A stretch of DNA of 64,000 nucleotides from Paralvinella palmiformis (lineage: Eukaryota > Annelida > Polychaeta > Terebellida > Alvinellidae). Below the pieces are notes generated by a model. That model was not told where the DNA came from. It saw only the letters and a list, made by a program, of their open reading frames with translations, and made no database searches. The stretch covers positions 124,001 to 188,000 of the forward strand of contig JAODUP010000470.1 in the NCBI GenBank assembly GCA_025642065.1, written 5' to 3'. The stretch's first letter is position 1; each line of letters begins with the position of its first letter. Shown piece after piece: positions 11,911 through 24,534 of the stretch. Made by a program: the position numbers and the translations under genes.

Positions 11911-12239
11911 TTTGTCTGTCACCTGGTCAAGATCCCTGTAAACAAGCTGTGGCACTACGTGATGTTTGGCAAAGATGACGTCACACAATGACCCCTAGCT
12001 AGTGTAGTAAACACTAATACTGACTCGTGATCGGATAGGGAATAAAATGTTTGTTGCTTTATATATTATGTTTATATAGTACTCCACTTTTGTGCTTTAA
12101 TACAATTATGATGATGCTAATGTTAATGATAATAATTATGATAAACCCCCCTCAGTTGAAAGAGGATCATAACCATGTGCTTATTTCTTTCTAAACTTTC
12201 ACAAAAACAACAACAACAACAACAAAAATAGCAACAACA

Positions 12240-12395
12240 TTAACAAAATGATAGTTTCTTGTTTATATTTAGATTATTTTCTTCTGGTTTATTTTAGAAA
12301 TTTAGTTTTTTTCTTTCATTTTTTCTAATTATAATGGTAATTAGATTATACATGCAATTAAATATATTTTTTAATTAGTTTGGAGTTATAACACA
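12240..12395. repeat. block shared with 62165-62330 (copy III)
   Basis: ATGATAGTTTCTTGTTTATA and the 130 bases after it recur at 62179-62325. Both contain TCTAATTATAA, GGTAATTA and TAGTTTGGA(A/G)TTATAA. Here it runs into a CA array. Confidence 0.75.
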
Positions 12396-12470
12396 CACAC
12401 ACAAACACACACACAAACACAAACACACACAAACACCCCCCCACATACACACACTCACCCACTCACACAA
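12386..12470. repeat. (CA)n-rich microsatellite
   Basis: An imperfect ACACAC/AAACAC array. Confidence 0.9.
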
Positions 12471-13010
12471 TTGTTATCGCAATTTTCACCGCAAGAAAGA
12501 AAGAGGAAAATTACAAAGAAATATAATATATATAAGATTGATTACACGCATAATATGAGTATTCGTGTAGTCAGGTTTAGCAATGCTTTGAATACAAATA
12601 CGATATTTGTTATATGTAACAATGTCTGTGACTAGATATATTGGCACTCAGCCAAAACACGATAACTCTGTACCAACAATAACATCAACACCAGTAATAA
12701 CTTGAATTGGAACAATAATTATGATATGTTTTACTATGACTAACAACAATAACAACAACAACAACACAATAATAGCATTTTTGAATGTATTATTTTAGTC
12801 ATGTCCTAGAGATTACACCCGTTGAAGATGTTTAAATTATCTTTCATTCTTATAAAGCGAAAATAAATGATAGTCTACACTAGTGTCTACTTACACAGGT
12901 GTCTACCTAGACGGGCGTGCTATGTGAAACAAAAGTCAGCAAAGGCCGATCAGTGTATAGCGTGTATCATTGGTTTGGAATTATTCTATTCATTTAAATA
13001 AAATATTATA
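12471..13010. repeat. local direct duplication, unit 1
   Basis: From TTGTTATCGC through CAAAGGCCGATCAGTG (12955), closely matching 13651-14153. Weaker similarity continues to about 13010. It contains AAC repeats in the middle. The two units differ by small indels and scattered substitutions. The strong core begins TG and ends CA, but no convincing retroviral-type interior lies between the two units. Confidence 0.85.
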
Positions 13011-13140
13011 GGATTTGTTTAGTTATTCGAACCCAGAATAAAGCTGAGGTCAGCATCTGAGGTGTCGTACTGTTTTATATACAGGTTTCATTTGGAGCAC
13101 AGAAAATTTCTGTTGAATATAAACTGTGGTGTGAAAGTAG
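12996..13140 (+). repeat. module A copy 1 (LTR-like R/U5 segment)
   Basis: It contains CCCAGAATAAAGCTGAGGTC followed by GTGGTGTCG-like sequence. It matches 38541-38655 and 44440-44540. AATAAA followed about 25 bases later by a GGTGTCG box is reminiscent of the R-U5 part of an LTR. This copy lacks the TATAAAAGGCCTA part seen in the other two. Confidence 0.5.
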
Positions 13141-13147
13141 TTATCTT

Positions 13148-13233
13148 ATATATGTAGTAAGTACTCATTGAACCACACGCACGTGTTGTTTATTGTGAGC
13201 TCTGGTATCAAATGGTATATTTTACGTGCTTCC
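13148..13233 (+). repeat. module B copy 1
   Basis: It shares CGTGTTGTTTA, GAGCTCTGGT and TTTTACGTGCTTCCGC with 39733-39830 and partly with 44527-44600. Module C, which follows B in the other two places, is replaced here by a CA/TA array. Confidence 0.6.
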
Positions 13234-13266
13234 GCACACGCACGCACACACACAAACACACACACG

Positions 13267-13310
<44 letters not shown>
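13234..13310. repeat. (CA)n-(TA)n compound microsatellite
   Basis: CA-type repeats with CG interruptions pass into pure TA. Confidence 0.95.
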
Positions 13311-13312
<2 letters not shown>

Positions 13313-13650
13313 ATATGATAAGTAATTCATTCACATATTCGTATAGTCATTCACCAACTCGAAAGGTTAACCTTGTGCCCAAATAACCTACCACGTGACA
13401 TATTACCTGTTTTTGTGTCCAAGCCAATAACTACCTGACATAGCTCACAATTACCATATCGCGTGGAACTGTTTACAAATTTGATGTATTTGTATCACGA
13501 CGATGTTCATATTTCATATTAAAAGTGTCAATGTGCCATTTATGCGAAGACTTCTTATGGAATAAACAGAGTAAGTGGGATATTTATAGAATTATCACAA
13601 TTCAGGTTTTATTTACCATTTCTCAATTTTCTCGCATTCAGTTATTAAGA

Positions 13651-14220
13651 TTGTTATCGCTATTTTCACCGCAAGAAAGAAAGAGGAAGATTACAAAGAA
13701 CTATAATGTAATTAAGATTGATTACATGCATAACGTGAGTATTCGTGTAGTCAAGGTTTAGCAATCCTTTGAATACAAATACGATATATGTTATATGTGA
13801 CAATGTCTGTGACCAGATATATTGGCAGTCAGCCAAAACACGATAACGCAGTATCAACAGTAACACTAACACCAGCAATAACTCGAATAATAACAATGAC
13901 AATGATATGTTTTATTATCACTAACAACAAAAATCAACAAAAAACAACAACAACAACAACAGTATTTTGAATGTATTATTTCCGTCATGTTATATGTAGG
14001 TCCTAGAGATTAAACACGTTTGAAGATGTTTAATTTATCTTTCATTCTTTTAAAGCGAAAACAAATGATAGCCTACACAAGTGTCTACTCACACAGGTGT
14101 CTATCTACACAGGTGTTCTATGTGAAACAAAAGTCCGCAAAGGCCGATCAGTGAATTAGTCCATTTACTAGGCTAATGATCTTTGATTTGTAATTTTTCT
14201 ATTTATTTATAAACCTATAT
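13651..14220. repeat. local direct duplication, unit 2
   Basis: Second unit of the duplication at 12471. The start-to-start distance is 1180 bp. It contains a longer AAC/ACA run (13926-13962). Copy II lacks the 13390-14300 interval, so this duplication is probably specific to copy I. Confidence 0.85.
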
Positions 14221-14307
14221 ATAAATGTTTTTTTTTTATGATAAACATAACAGTAATAATATTTATAAATTCAATAATAATGATAACAACAATAATAACA
14301 TATTTCA

Positions 14308-14309
14308 AG

Positions 14310-14348
<39 letters not shown>

Positions 14349-14395
14349 GCACACGCACATACGCGTACGCGCACTCACACACGCACACGCACATA
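14308..14395. repeat. (TA)n-(CA)n compound microsatellite
   Basis: A TA block followed by CA/CG-type dinucleotides. Confidence 0.95.
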
Positions 14396-14399
14396 ATAT

Positions 14400-14990
14400 T
14401 TGCGTTTCTTTGTATTTCTCCACGAGGAAGTCTCTCTTCAAATACAGATGGTAAATGTCACCTTATTATCATGTTTCTACGTGTACATTTCACGGCGATA
14501 AAAACCATGATTGCCAATCTTCTTTCTGAGTACAAACAATCTGAAAATACCATTTATTTGCTTCCATACCCACTGAACTAACTAATCATGTGATCAATTA
14601 TTCTAAACCACCGATTTCTTCAAACAAGAATTAAGGACTTCATCAATGAGAGAAAAACTCAATCACTTTAGTTCTACTTAATAATTTCTCTATCACAAAC
14701 TTTTGCCCCATTAGCTCCATTAATGGTTGGATTACTCAGAGCTTTAACCTTTCAGTAGCTGAACGATCATGAGATGTTAGTAGAATTGTGTTGGCATAAA
14801 GTCAATAATTCGCTGTTAGGGAAGATTGATCGTCTCAGATAAGCCATCTGGTCATGAAACACAAACTTCTGTAATCCCACAGATAGTAGTTTCTCGTAAA
14901 TAAAGTGATAGTCATGTCGGGAAGAGTATGTAATAGGCCAGAGTATCATGTTATACTGCCCTTTAACAACAGCAAACGTATATATGTTCA
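14400..14990. repeat. paralogous non-coding block shared with 43000-43590
   Basis: Long collinear similarity: TTTGTATTTCTCCA, CTACGTGTA(C/T)ATTTCACGG, TCTTCAAACAAGAATTAA, GGATTACTCAGAGCTTT, TCTGGTCATGAAACACAAAC. This is one of the best-preserved anchors. It has no conserved open frame. Confidence 0.85.
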
Positions 14991-15067
14991 TAATCCAATG
15001 CTTGAATGCTGACTACTTCCGTTTCATTCTTTTTAATGCACACATATGTATTACACATAATACGAGG

Positions 15068-15300
15068 GAACATTTCTATAGGCCAATCAATCAGTCAATC
15101 GGTCAATCAATCAGTCAAACAAACCAGTAAATTAATTTATCAATCAATTTATCAATCAATTTATCAATCAATTTATCAATCAATTTATCAATCAATTTAT
15201 CAATCAATAAGAAAATCAAATCAACCAATCCATTTATATATATATATATATATATATATAATAATAAAAAATCAAATCAACCAATCCATATATATATATA
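15068..15300. repeat. AATC-type and 12-bp (CAATTTATCAAT)n tandem repeats
   Basis: AATCAGTC-type units lead into about six copies of a 12-bp unit (15135-15208). A block AATCAAATCAACCAATCCAT then occurs twice, each time followed by TA repeats. Confidence 0.9.
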
Positions 15301-15359
15301 CTCAACTATAATATATCACACACTATACTACAACACAACACACACTAACAATACAACAC

Positions 15360-15428
15360 ACACACTACTACTATATATATATATATATATAATATATATA
15401 TATAATATATTATATATATATAATAATA
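15360..15428. repeat. interrupted (TA)n
   Basis: A TA array broken by single-base slips. Confidence 0.85.
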
Positions 15429-16404
15429 AAGTATGGATATGCATTATAAACAAATTCATTTCCAAATGATAAGATTTTGCAGTAAATAATTACAAATTTA
15501 TAAAATCGTGCAGCCAAATTAAAACTGCTGTTTTTCTATGCAATGTTTACAATTTGTGGCATCTGCAGATGGAGAATTCTAAGTCAGTGCACTTCGTGAC
15601 ACAACCCGGAAGCAATGTTTTTTATTCGAAGGAAAATAATCAAAATGTACATCACGAACCGCTACGCTAGCTTTTATATTAATTATATAATTGTGTTGTT
15701 CAGCTGCTTACCTCTCAATTTCCAATCAATCGTAAAATAATGAATATTACATAACTTGTAATATCAGGTATTCAGTGTAATGATTCTTTGACGGTGTACA
15801 TCAATTATATTTCTTCCCCTGTATAGCTATTAAGTTACAGATAATAATACATGGCTTCACCATGACGTTATTATGACATCATGTTTCCATTATTGATCCC
15901 GATGAAAAATGTATAAATATGACTTAAATCATGAAGAAGCTACAACTTTGATGTACAGCCTGAACTAATAAAAACGGCCTGATATTTATCATAATGATTT
16001 ACTTGATTGACATTCAACGTTTTCCATAATACATTACCACCCCGAACTATTATTAGCCAAGTCAAATGGGTCTAGCTTCTATTGTCAATAATGATTTGTT
16101 GCTCCTCCACTCCCATAAGTGGACATTAATGGGCAATAACTATAGTAAACTGAAAATGAATGTCAGCTCAAGTTCAGTTTGGTATGATATTGACACATTT
16201 ATGTTATTATGTTGTAAGTGCGATTTGTATTATGCAAGATGTGTGTATAAATCATGATGACGTGATATTCATCTATATTTCTGAAATACACAAAACAGCA
16301 TGTCATGGCTAGAAACGATTATATTTTCTGTTAGTTTTCATCATTTTATTGATGTCAAGTCTCTTAAGAAAATCATCATATAATGAATTAGAACAGCTAA
16401 TAAT

Positions 16405-16407
<3 letters not shown>
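15429..16407. other. no recognised feature
   Basis: AT-rich sequence. The open frame 16066-16257 has no family motif. Confidence 0.4.

Positions 16408-16490
<83 letters not shown>
16408..16490. repeat. (TA)n microsatellite
   Basis: About 41 uninterrupted TA units. Confidence 0.97.
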
Positions 16491-16493
<3 letters not shown>

Positions 16494-16594
16494 CAGTTGC
16501 TTAATACACAATTAATCAATATATGAACTATATTTGCCAAATAATACATAAATTAAGTGTTTTTGTGGGTAGATATGTCTAAATTAGTTTGTGC

Positions 16595-17180
16595 ATACAC
16601 GGATCCATTTGATCTAGCTGTCACATGGCTGGTTAATTATAGAGTGTTGACACATACAGAGTGGTGACGTTATGCACACAACCGAGCAAAACTGTTGCAC
16701 AATACCTACACATTGATGAGCTCGGTACACAGATTTGGTCAAATATTTATACGGATGCCTTATTCGACTCCTGTGAGGACACCGAATTTCTATGTACATG
16801 CAATTAAAGTAACCTCGTATCATAATGTTAGTGATTAGAGTTAGTGCTATCTTTCAGGGAATTGTATATCTTAGACGTAAATGTACATATCCAAGGAATG
16901 GCTTGAACCTTAAGTAAAAAATTGTATCATTTGATAACATACGGTGTAAATGTTTCGGAAATAGGAAACTCAGAAACTTGACCTGAGTAGAAATAGGAAT
17001 AAAATCGAATAATATTGTCGATTACGATCATGGTTATATTAAGTAATAAAGCAATAATTACGAGAACCTTTATGATTACTTGAGATAATGTAATATAAAA
17101 CAATAGATTAACACTATTTCTGATGATTACAGTCAACGTAGTATAATGTTATAATAGTGAGTAGTTATTTTCAGATATAA
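16595..17180. repeat. paralogous block shared with 45735-46420
   Basis: Landmarks: CACGGATC followed by TTTGA; GAGTGGTGACGTT; GTACACA; AATAAAATCG followed by ATAAT. It is adjacent to the 41-bp minisatellite. Confidence 0.7.
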
Positions 17181-17183
17181 AAG

Positions 17184-17626
17184 TCGATCATTCTTTATGG
17201 GTATGTAATGATATACTTTGCACTTCGATCATTCTTTATGGGTATGTAATGATTTTTATCGATCATTCTTTATGGGTATGTAATGATATCTTTGCACTTC
17301 GATCATTCTTTATGGGTATGTAATGATATACTTTGCACTTCGATCATTCTTTATGGGTATGTAATGATATACTTTGCACTTCGATCATTCTTTATGGGTA
17401 TGTAATGATATACTTTGCACTTCGATCATTCTTTATGGGTATGTAATGATATACTTTGCACTTCGATCATTCTTTATGGGTATGTAATGATATACTTTGC
17501 ACTTCGATCATTCTTTATGGGTATGTAATGATATACTTTGCATTTCGATCATTCTTTATGGGTATGTAATGATATACTTTGCACTTCGATCATTCTTTAT
17601 GGGTATGTAATGATATACTTTGCACT
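17184..17626. repeat. 41-bp minisatellite, 11 units
   Basis: Units begin TCGATCATTCTTTATGGGTA at 17184, 17225, 17259, 17299, 17340, 17381, 17422, 17463, 17504, 17545 and 17586. Most are 41 bp and nearly identical. The second is cut to 34 bp, the third lacks one base pair of the TATACT part, and one has CATTTCG for CACTTCG. The near-identity points to recent expansion. Copy II has a single related unit at 46419-46463. Confidence 0.97.
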
Positions 17627-18949
17627 AAGCTGAATCGTGTAGGCTTACTTAAGATTGTATACAGTTTAAGTTTGGACCATATAAATTAAAAAATAAATGT
17701 ATACGCTAAGAATTCATGTTATTATGAGCATGTTTCAATTGATCCCATTAACGGCCTGTATGTTAATCTATTAAGCACTTCATTTATATTAATATTTCGT
17801 AAAAGTAAACGTTCTCAACCTCAAAAAGCAGTTCATTGTTTTTTCTGGATGTTTATCTTCATAAATACCAAACAATTTTAGAAGATTTCCTAAATTTCTG
17901 TGGAAACCAAACTTTGACTGATGTGAATAATAGTGCTGTTACAGGGCAATCAGAACAAAGTTGATGCAAGTAACCGTTACTTTAAACATCTATTAAGTTA
18001 TAATCTCTGTACAAAACATATTTTCAATATCATGAGCAATAAGTGAAATCGATTCCATCCATCAATAGACCTACCCGCATTGAAACGTATGTATGCTATT
18101 AATTAGTTAAAACATAAAACATCATGCAGGACTTGATGGTTTTGTAATCTCATTTTACTAATATGAAGTAAAAACTATTTACAATGGTTATATTTAGTCA
18201 CCTAAAACTCAGTATGTTAAATGAACAAATTAAACCCTCTTTGCATGTCATTGAAGTTGGAGAACTAATGACGACCAATACCCATATCTTGTGAAGAAGA
18301 GCTGAGAGAATGCTGTCATATTGTTATTTCCACACGTACAATAGCGGATTGGTCAGTTGATTACGTTGATTACATCGAGGTATATGACCTTTTGAGAGCA
18401 CGATCTCCTAAATAACAGCAATTAGAAAACAAGTTTCCTCCAATTCAAAAGCGTTTATATAAGATGAATGGATACGGAGATATTTCATCGTAATCCTTTC
18501 TAGATTGGTGTGTTCTTAAACTAATAACGTATAACATTCATTGATCATATGATATTACACTACAACGATACCTCGATTTAATATTTCAGAATTTAACATT
18601 CATCGTTCGTTAAAGAAAAGTGTAAGTAATAAATTTGCTAAAAATTCAAAAGCAGTTATTTGGTTGGTCATTTATTAGAGCTAGAGTATATTGTTAAGGT
18701 AATTTCAACTTATTCATTTAGACGGAACTGTTCTTTAAACTTATTTCATTAGATTTCTCAAGTGCCGACTTTTATAAATGTCAGAATGTGGGAGCAGCAT
18801 GACTATCCGGAAAACTTGTGGTTGGTTGGTTCCTTTAGACGTATTATATATATTGAATGTTCTGAATGGAACTGTCATCATCAGATTCCTGAACAATCCA
18901 CACACAATTAGACTTATATAAACGTGCCTTTTCTCCTACTGGTGTTGTT
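17627..18949. other. diffuse similarity to copy II, no gene seen
   Basis: Scattered matches to 46460-47400 (for example GCAGTTCATTG followed by TTTATCT, CATAAATAC). No open frame, RNA gene or element was recognised. Confidence 0.5.
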
Positions 18950-19690
18950 AGATGTTGGTATTTTAATTTTTGTAACTCATAGCCGAACAAAATTATAATC
19001 CTTATCATTTATAATTAAATTAATACTTAAAAACAGAATTATCGTCATAAATACATGTGTGTTGGATATAGGAGAGATGATATTGACAGTATAAAGGATC
19101 ATCATTGTCAACTCGACATACACTTGATATAATTCCAAGATTTGTCTCTCATGATGCCTTATCAGTTTAGTTAATTTTCTGTTCAAATGTATCAATCTTC
19201 AACTCATTCCCGGTAACATTGATTTCAGTATCATGAGATTTTTAGGCGACTTACTAAGTCTACTCATTGTCCATCTACACAGAATGTACTGTGTTTGGTT
19301 TTAATCCCCCTTAATTTAAGCAATCATTTGTCTAGCTGCGATTATCACGATCAGACGTGCAGTTGATTCTGTGATGCATGATATACGGCATGACCATAGG
19401 CACTTATCTTTATGTAGTAAATTGGATATAATTAAGAAGGCAGATAGCGGAAAATTAAGAACTAACTCATCTAGAGATGAGAATAAAATAGTATAATATT
19501 TCTTTCTCAAGTCTGTCATAATATTTATATTGACGTTATGCTATGATATAACATTGTATATAATTGAAATTCCAGTGTAAGTGTAAAAGTAATTTTCGCC
19601 TACCAATAAACTCGATAACGTTTATGATTATAGTGCCTTGAAAATGATGATTACAATTACTTGAGCTCTTGTATTCGATTACAAAAGATG
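18950..19690. repeat. well-preserved paralogous block shared with 47400-48180
   Basis: Shared stretches include CATCATTGTCAACTC, CAGTTTAGTTAATTTTCTGT, ATCTTCAACTCATT, CGATAACGTTTATGATTATA and GTATTCGATTACAA. The minus-strand open frames 18977-19195 and 19316-19519 are not kept in copy II, so the conservation is not coding. Confidence 0.85.
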
Positions 19691-19944
19691 CATATTATAA
19701 ATTACGAGTAATAGCGGTACTTATTATGTTCCTTGGCTTAATCTGGTTCATTTTTCAATATCTATCCGGAATCAGCGTGTATAGTATGAGAATATTTGCA
19801 TTAGTTCACACGTTTTAAAAATAACTTATTAATTAACCCAGTGTTTGTTTGCACATATCACACATCAAACAATTACCGAACTTGACGAACGTATTATAAA
19901 CTGTTTCTGTATATATAATGTAATAGACATTTACATGATCATTG

Positions 19945-19946
<2 letters not shown>

Positions 19947-20018
<72 letters not shown>
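19947..20018. repeat. (TA)n microsatellite at the 5' edge of a LINE
   Basis: An uninterrupted TA array directly upstream of the first recognisable RT sequence. Confidence 0.97.
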
Positions 20019-20021
<3 letters not shown>

Positions 20022-20024
20022 CAG

Positions 20025-21640
20025 AATCCGTCAATCCGGACATCGTTTATCCGACAAATCCACTTTCCGACACATTATTGTCTGTGACGGATTTAGCTCC
20101 ATTATAAATGACTTTTTAATTACTAAAACAATAGGATATGATGATTCCATCTCCCAGGGTGACACATTTGATGACATTGTTAGTACACATGTTAATAATC
20201 GTAGTGTGTTAAAGACAACATTGTCACAAGGAACTGCATGTTTTGTTTCAAAATTGTTGAACATACACATGCGTTTAACATCTTGTGAAAGGTTCATACT
20301 AAAACGAGGAACTGGCTTTGACAATATTCCGCCAAAGCTTGTAAAATACGGTGCTCATATACTGTGTAACACTATTACCCACCTTATAAACAAAAGTATT
20401 TATGTTAACGCTTTTCCAGATGTTCTTAAATTTGCACAGGTGTCACCTATTTTTAAGAAGGGTGATATTTTGGACCAAAAGAAATATTTTAATTGATCAG
20501 ATGAACGTTTTGCTAGAACCAATGTTATCATCTGATTTGTCTGGATTCAGAAAAGGTTACAGCGACAAAAGTGTACTGTTGCATTTGGTTGAAAATTGTA
20601 AGTCTAAATTAGATAAAGGAGGACTCAGTGGTGTCCTCCTAACAGATCTTTAAAAAGCGTTCGATTGTCTATCATGTGAATTAATTATTTAGTTATGTGT
20701 ATACGGTTTTAACGAACGATTGGGGACTCACGTGGTCAATGGCTAAATCTGAATAGAGGAGCATCACAAGGCTCATTAATGGGAACTTTTATCTATATTG
20801 TTTTATCGCATGATTTGTTGTATTTGATAATTCATTTTTTGAGAAATATATAATTATGTAGATGATGATTCTATATGTATCCATGGCAAAAATGTAAGCG
20901 ATATTGTATCTAAAATGGAATCTGTATCAAAGGTAATGTTTAACTGGTTTAGTGAAAATAACCTTCAAGCAAATCCTGATAAAAGTCAGGATATACGTTT
21001 CACAAATACTGTCCTTTGTAATACAGTAAATATAGATAATATCATATTACACCCATTTAGGTGTACATATTGATTGTGAACTTAATTTTAATGACCATGT
21101 TACTACAGTATGTAGAAAAGCAGGTCGCCATTCAAATGTTCTGGGGCGTCTTGCAAATGTGCTACGCTTTGATGATACAAATACTTCTATTTGAGTGTTT
21201 CATTATATCACATTTTAAATATTAAAAAAAGGGTTCAGAAGCGAGTTCTTCGCTATATTTATAATGACTATGTTTCTTTTTATGCCGAATTACGGTGGAA
21301 AGGTAATAAACCACAATTGTATGTTAACATAATTAAGCTGATTCTAGTGGAAGTCTGTAAGATTGTAAATATGCTGGGACCAAAATATCTACATGAAATG
21401 TTTGTTGTGCATGATTCAGCCTATGATATGAAAAATGTTATCAATATTGTTATGCCAAAATGTAATACTGTTAAGTACGGTAAAAACTCTTATCTCTTAT
21501 ACTGGCACAAAGTTATGGAATATACTTAATAATGAAACCAAACAAGCTATTAATATAAAGAGATTTAGAAGATTTGTTATGCTATAGAATGAACCAACAT
21601 GCTCTTGTTTTAACTTCATGCATTGCTCATTGAAATGTTC
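20025..21640 (+). pseudogene. 5'-truncated CR1/Jockey-like LINE reverse transcriptase
   Basis: Reading across frames, the fragment starts just before the RT domain. GFDNIPPKLVK (20313-20345) and SPIFKKGD (20445-20468) are typical LINE RT N-terminal blocks. A deletion near 20494 removes the YRPVS-type block. LSGFRKGY and TDL-stop-KAFDC (20640-20665) follow. GASQGSLMG is the B-motif. The catalytic YVDD is present at 20855-20866. A thumb segment with HLGVHI and KAGRHSNVLGRLA follows, then a C-terminal domain (21195-21590) ending near a short cysteine cluster. At least four frameshifts and several stops make it non-functional. No endonuclease part remains. The clade is uncertain. Copy II has nothing equivalent. 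Confidence 0.8.
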
Positions 21641-22559
21641 ATAATTTCCTTGTCACCTATGCTTTAAAACACAAAATCATATTTCATTTAATCATCTGTT
21701 ATTATTGGCATCATACATTTCAACTGTCATCATCTTCCTTTAGCATACATGATCATTCGGTTAATAAGGTTTTAGCTAATATTTCCTATTGTACTTGTAC
21801 CGAATTTAAATTTAAAATAATTATATCTATCAGTAATGATTAATTAACCCGCCCATTCGCGATAATTGCAATATCGTAGCCAATTACAATCGTCCTTGAC
21901 CATACACACCGATACACGATGCTATCTCATAGCCAATCATAATCATTTATGGCCAATTATAAATACGAATGTGTGATCTTTCCAATGAGCAGATCATGAG
22001 TTAGTCTGTTGGAAAAAGTGACAAAAGTATTTCTTTATAATATCTGTAATTAGCAAACATCAAACTTATCAATGGTTTCAATGCTACGCAGCACCATTGC
22101 GCACGGTTACTACATATTGGTTTAAATACGTAGGCGACAGCCTGGGGTCTATACCCCAAACTTCAACAAGACTTGCTATCAAATTCACTTCTATGGCTGT
22201 CGAAATATTAACAAAGCAATATGTTAAGTACAGTGAGAAAACGCCGTCGCATTGATATTTCAGCTGCCCAGAAGGGTGACATTTGTTAACTAATTCCGCT
22301 AAACAAACCTTTATGTTTGATGTTTTTTCTGGTCATTTTCTGTCATAATTGTTGAAAATAAATAAATACACCACAAAATTATAAGTGTCATTGTGGTTCC
22401 AATGGATTTTGCGTATTATGTTTGTTACAGACAACGGCATGTCTTTGCGATCTAAAAATGTGTGACACAGACTACCGCTATGTCATGGACTCGATATTTT
22501 GACATTCGCGTTTATCATGTGACAAACCTTGTCAGATTAACGAATTCTGACTATATATA
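21641..22559. other. non-repetitive stretch with clustered CCAAT boxes and a TATA-like site
   Basis: Three CCAAT motifs (near 21880, 21933 and 21952) lie just upstream of TATAAATA (about 21957-21964). A short ATG frame of 20 codons starts at 22193, but no substantial coding sequence follows. Promoter function is inferred from motifs only and could be chance in AT-rich DNA. Confidence 0.25.
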
Positions 22560-23090
22560 CGTGCGAATGTATGTCGGTAATGAGTTATTTATTTGATATA
22601 TATTTTTGAGGAATTAATTTATTTTACTACGAGAGAAGTTGGGTGAAAATTGACAATGCAACTTGCTAATATCAATTACGCATTTGTATATTGCTTATAT
22701 CTTTGTAGGTCTAAGATATTTTCGTGGAAATTAAGTATTTATTTATTTGGAAATAAAGAGATATTAACTTATTTTTACATCAATATTTGCCCTAAATTTA
22801 TGTTAGTTTTATTCTATAGTGATAAATAATCCCAAATATAATAAGATGAAAGGTAATAAATGGCATAGTTATGTGGAATGAAAAGAGGTTAGAATAGGTC
22901 ACTGTTTTATGCTGATTTACCTTAGTGATAGTTACATCTGGGATATATTATGGTAAGGTTATTTAGGAAATTAAATGATCTAATCCTACAAGCTACAATC
23001 ATAGGTATTACTGCGATACGGACCTAGACCAGTTTGTCTCAAGGAGGTGATGTGTCATTTATCACCACATCTAGTCTACTGGAAGATGAT
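22560..23090. repeat. paralogous block shared with 50180-51035
   Basis: Shared landmarks: TATAATAAGATGAAA, GAAAAGA(G/A)GTTAGAA, GATCTAATC, AAGCTACAATCATA, and CTGGAAGATGATTTA at the end. Confidence 0.8.
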
Positions 23091-23479
23091 TTACAAACCA
23101 TTCCCCTTAAAAAAAACATGGTTGAGGTTCGTATGTTATAACTGAAGCTCATATAACAGCCATGTGACACATGCGTTACTGTGTTTAATTACTTGTTAAT
23201 ATTAATGGTTATAATAAAACAATGATAGAGAGTAATCATTGATGTTATGACATAATTGTCGATGCCAATAATTGTACACCTCTTTAAGCCAACTTAAAAG
23301 TTACCATACATTTTCTCTAACCATATATAACCTAGTTGAAGGTAAAGTCATATTGTTAGGTTTGATTGGAGGAATATTTATTGAATATCATAGACTGCAT
23401 TAAAAACGTACTTGTGAACTCACACACGGTGAATCCAAAATAGCTGCTCCAAGTCAGGCTCCCCTTCTCTATAAGACTG

Positions 23480-24534
23480 GAGTACAGAATTTGGATTGAC
23501 AGATAAGACTATTGATGCTTTAACATCTAAGGGTTTTAATTCATATAAGAGTAGTATACGTCTGATATCAGAAGTAATAAAAACGTACTGTGAGAAATCA
23601 ATCAACACGGCTGAGTTCCATCTAATCAATGACGCTGTGTCCAACTTGCAAACCCCAAAAGCAGAATGGCACCCATTGAGAAAAATACAACAAGAGGACT
23701 GATTTTGATGAATCCTTTCACCACTTTCAACAACTAAAACAAGATCAGGGGAAGAAGCCAGTGATTTAGTTCAGCCAGCAATAAAACATCAGCGGTCAAA
23801 CTAAGTAGAGGTGAGAACCTTACAATTGCTAATATAACCATTCTGCTGAATGCTTCACTTGATGCAGAACATCTTAAGGTGAAGGAATGACTAGTTACCA
23901 ACAGAGTACGAAGGACATCATTTGATCTCCAGGGGTGCGGATCTGATAGTCACACCCCTGCAGGAAAAAAAACCCAGGTAATTTAGAGATATACGTGACT
24001 ACGTTTCCTACGTTTCCAAGGATAATGATACATCAGACCCATGTGACACATTAGCTATTAGCCATTAGATACCATTAGCCAAAATTAAAATGACCCAGTA
24101 CATGGAAGCGAGTATGAAGATCATAAGGCTATGGTAATGGAGTGTAAGGCTGAATTGAGCCAAGTCATGGAATAGTTTGCATCTCTGGTGAAAATATCAA
24201 GGTTTAGCCAATTATTTAAAAGGGAATCATTACTGCGAAATTATCTACAGAATAGTTAATGCCAAGCTAAAATTGGTTTTTCTATGGGATGTCTACAGCC
24301 GATACATGAATTAACGCTACTAACATAATAATGTTACCCAGCCATATGTCCAGAGCCAAGGTGATATGTGTGTCAAAGGAACCCTTAATAGTTCAGTAAA
24401 AACGAGCCAGCGTACAATGCCCAAGCCAAACAAGTTTGACCCAGCATCAGGCAAAGTAATATGTCGAAACTACAATGGCCCCCATAGGATGTATATGATT
24501 CTAAGCCTATCAGCCACTAGGACAAAAACCTTCA

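Noticed and set aside
12471..14153. Complete LTR retrotransposon with the two 0.5-kb repeats as LTRs
   Set aside because: The interior is only about 0.7 kb and has no gag, pol, primer-binding site or polypurine tract that I could identify. Similarity also extends beyond the CA end.
17184..17626. CRISPR-like regular repeat array
   Set aside because: The 41-bp units abut directly with no variable spacers, and the sequence is eukaryotic. It is a minisatellite.
18977..19519. Conserved exon in the well-preserved duplicated block
   Set aside because: The minus-strand frames are disrupted by frameshifts and stops in copy II (47400-48180), so the conservation does not follow a protein.
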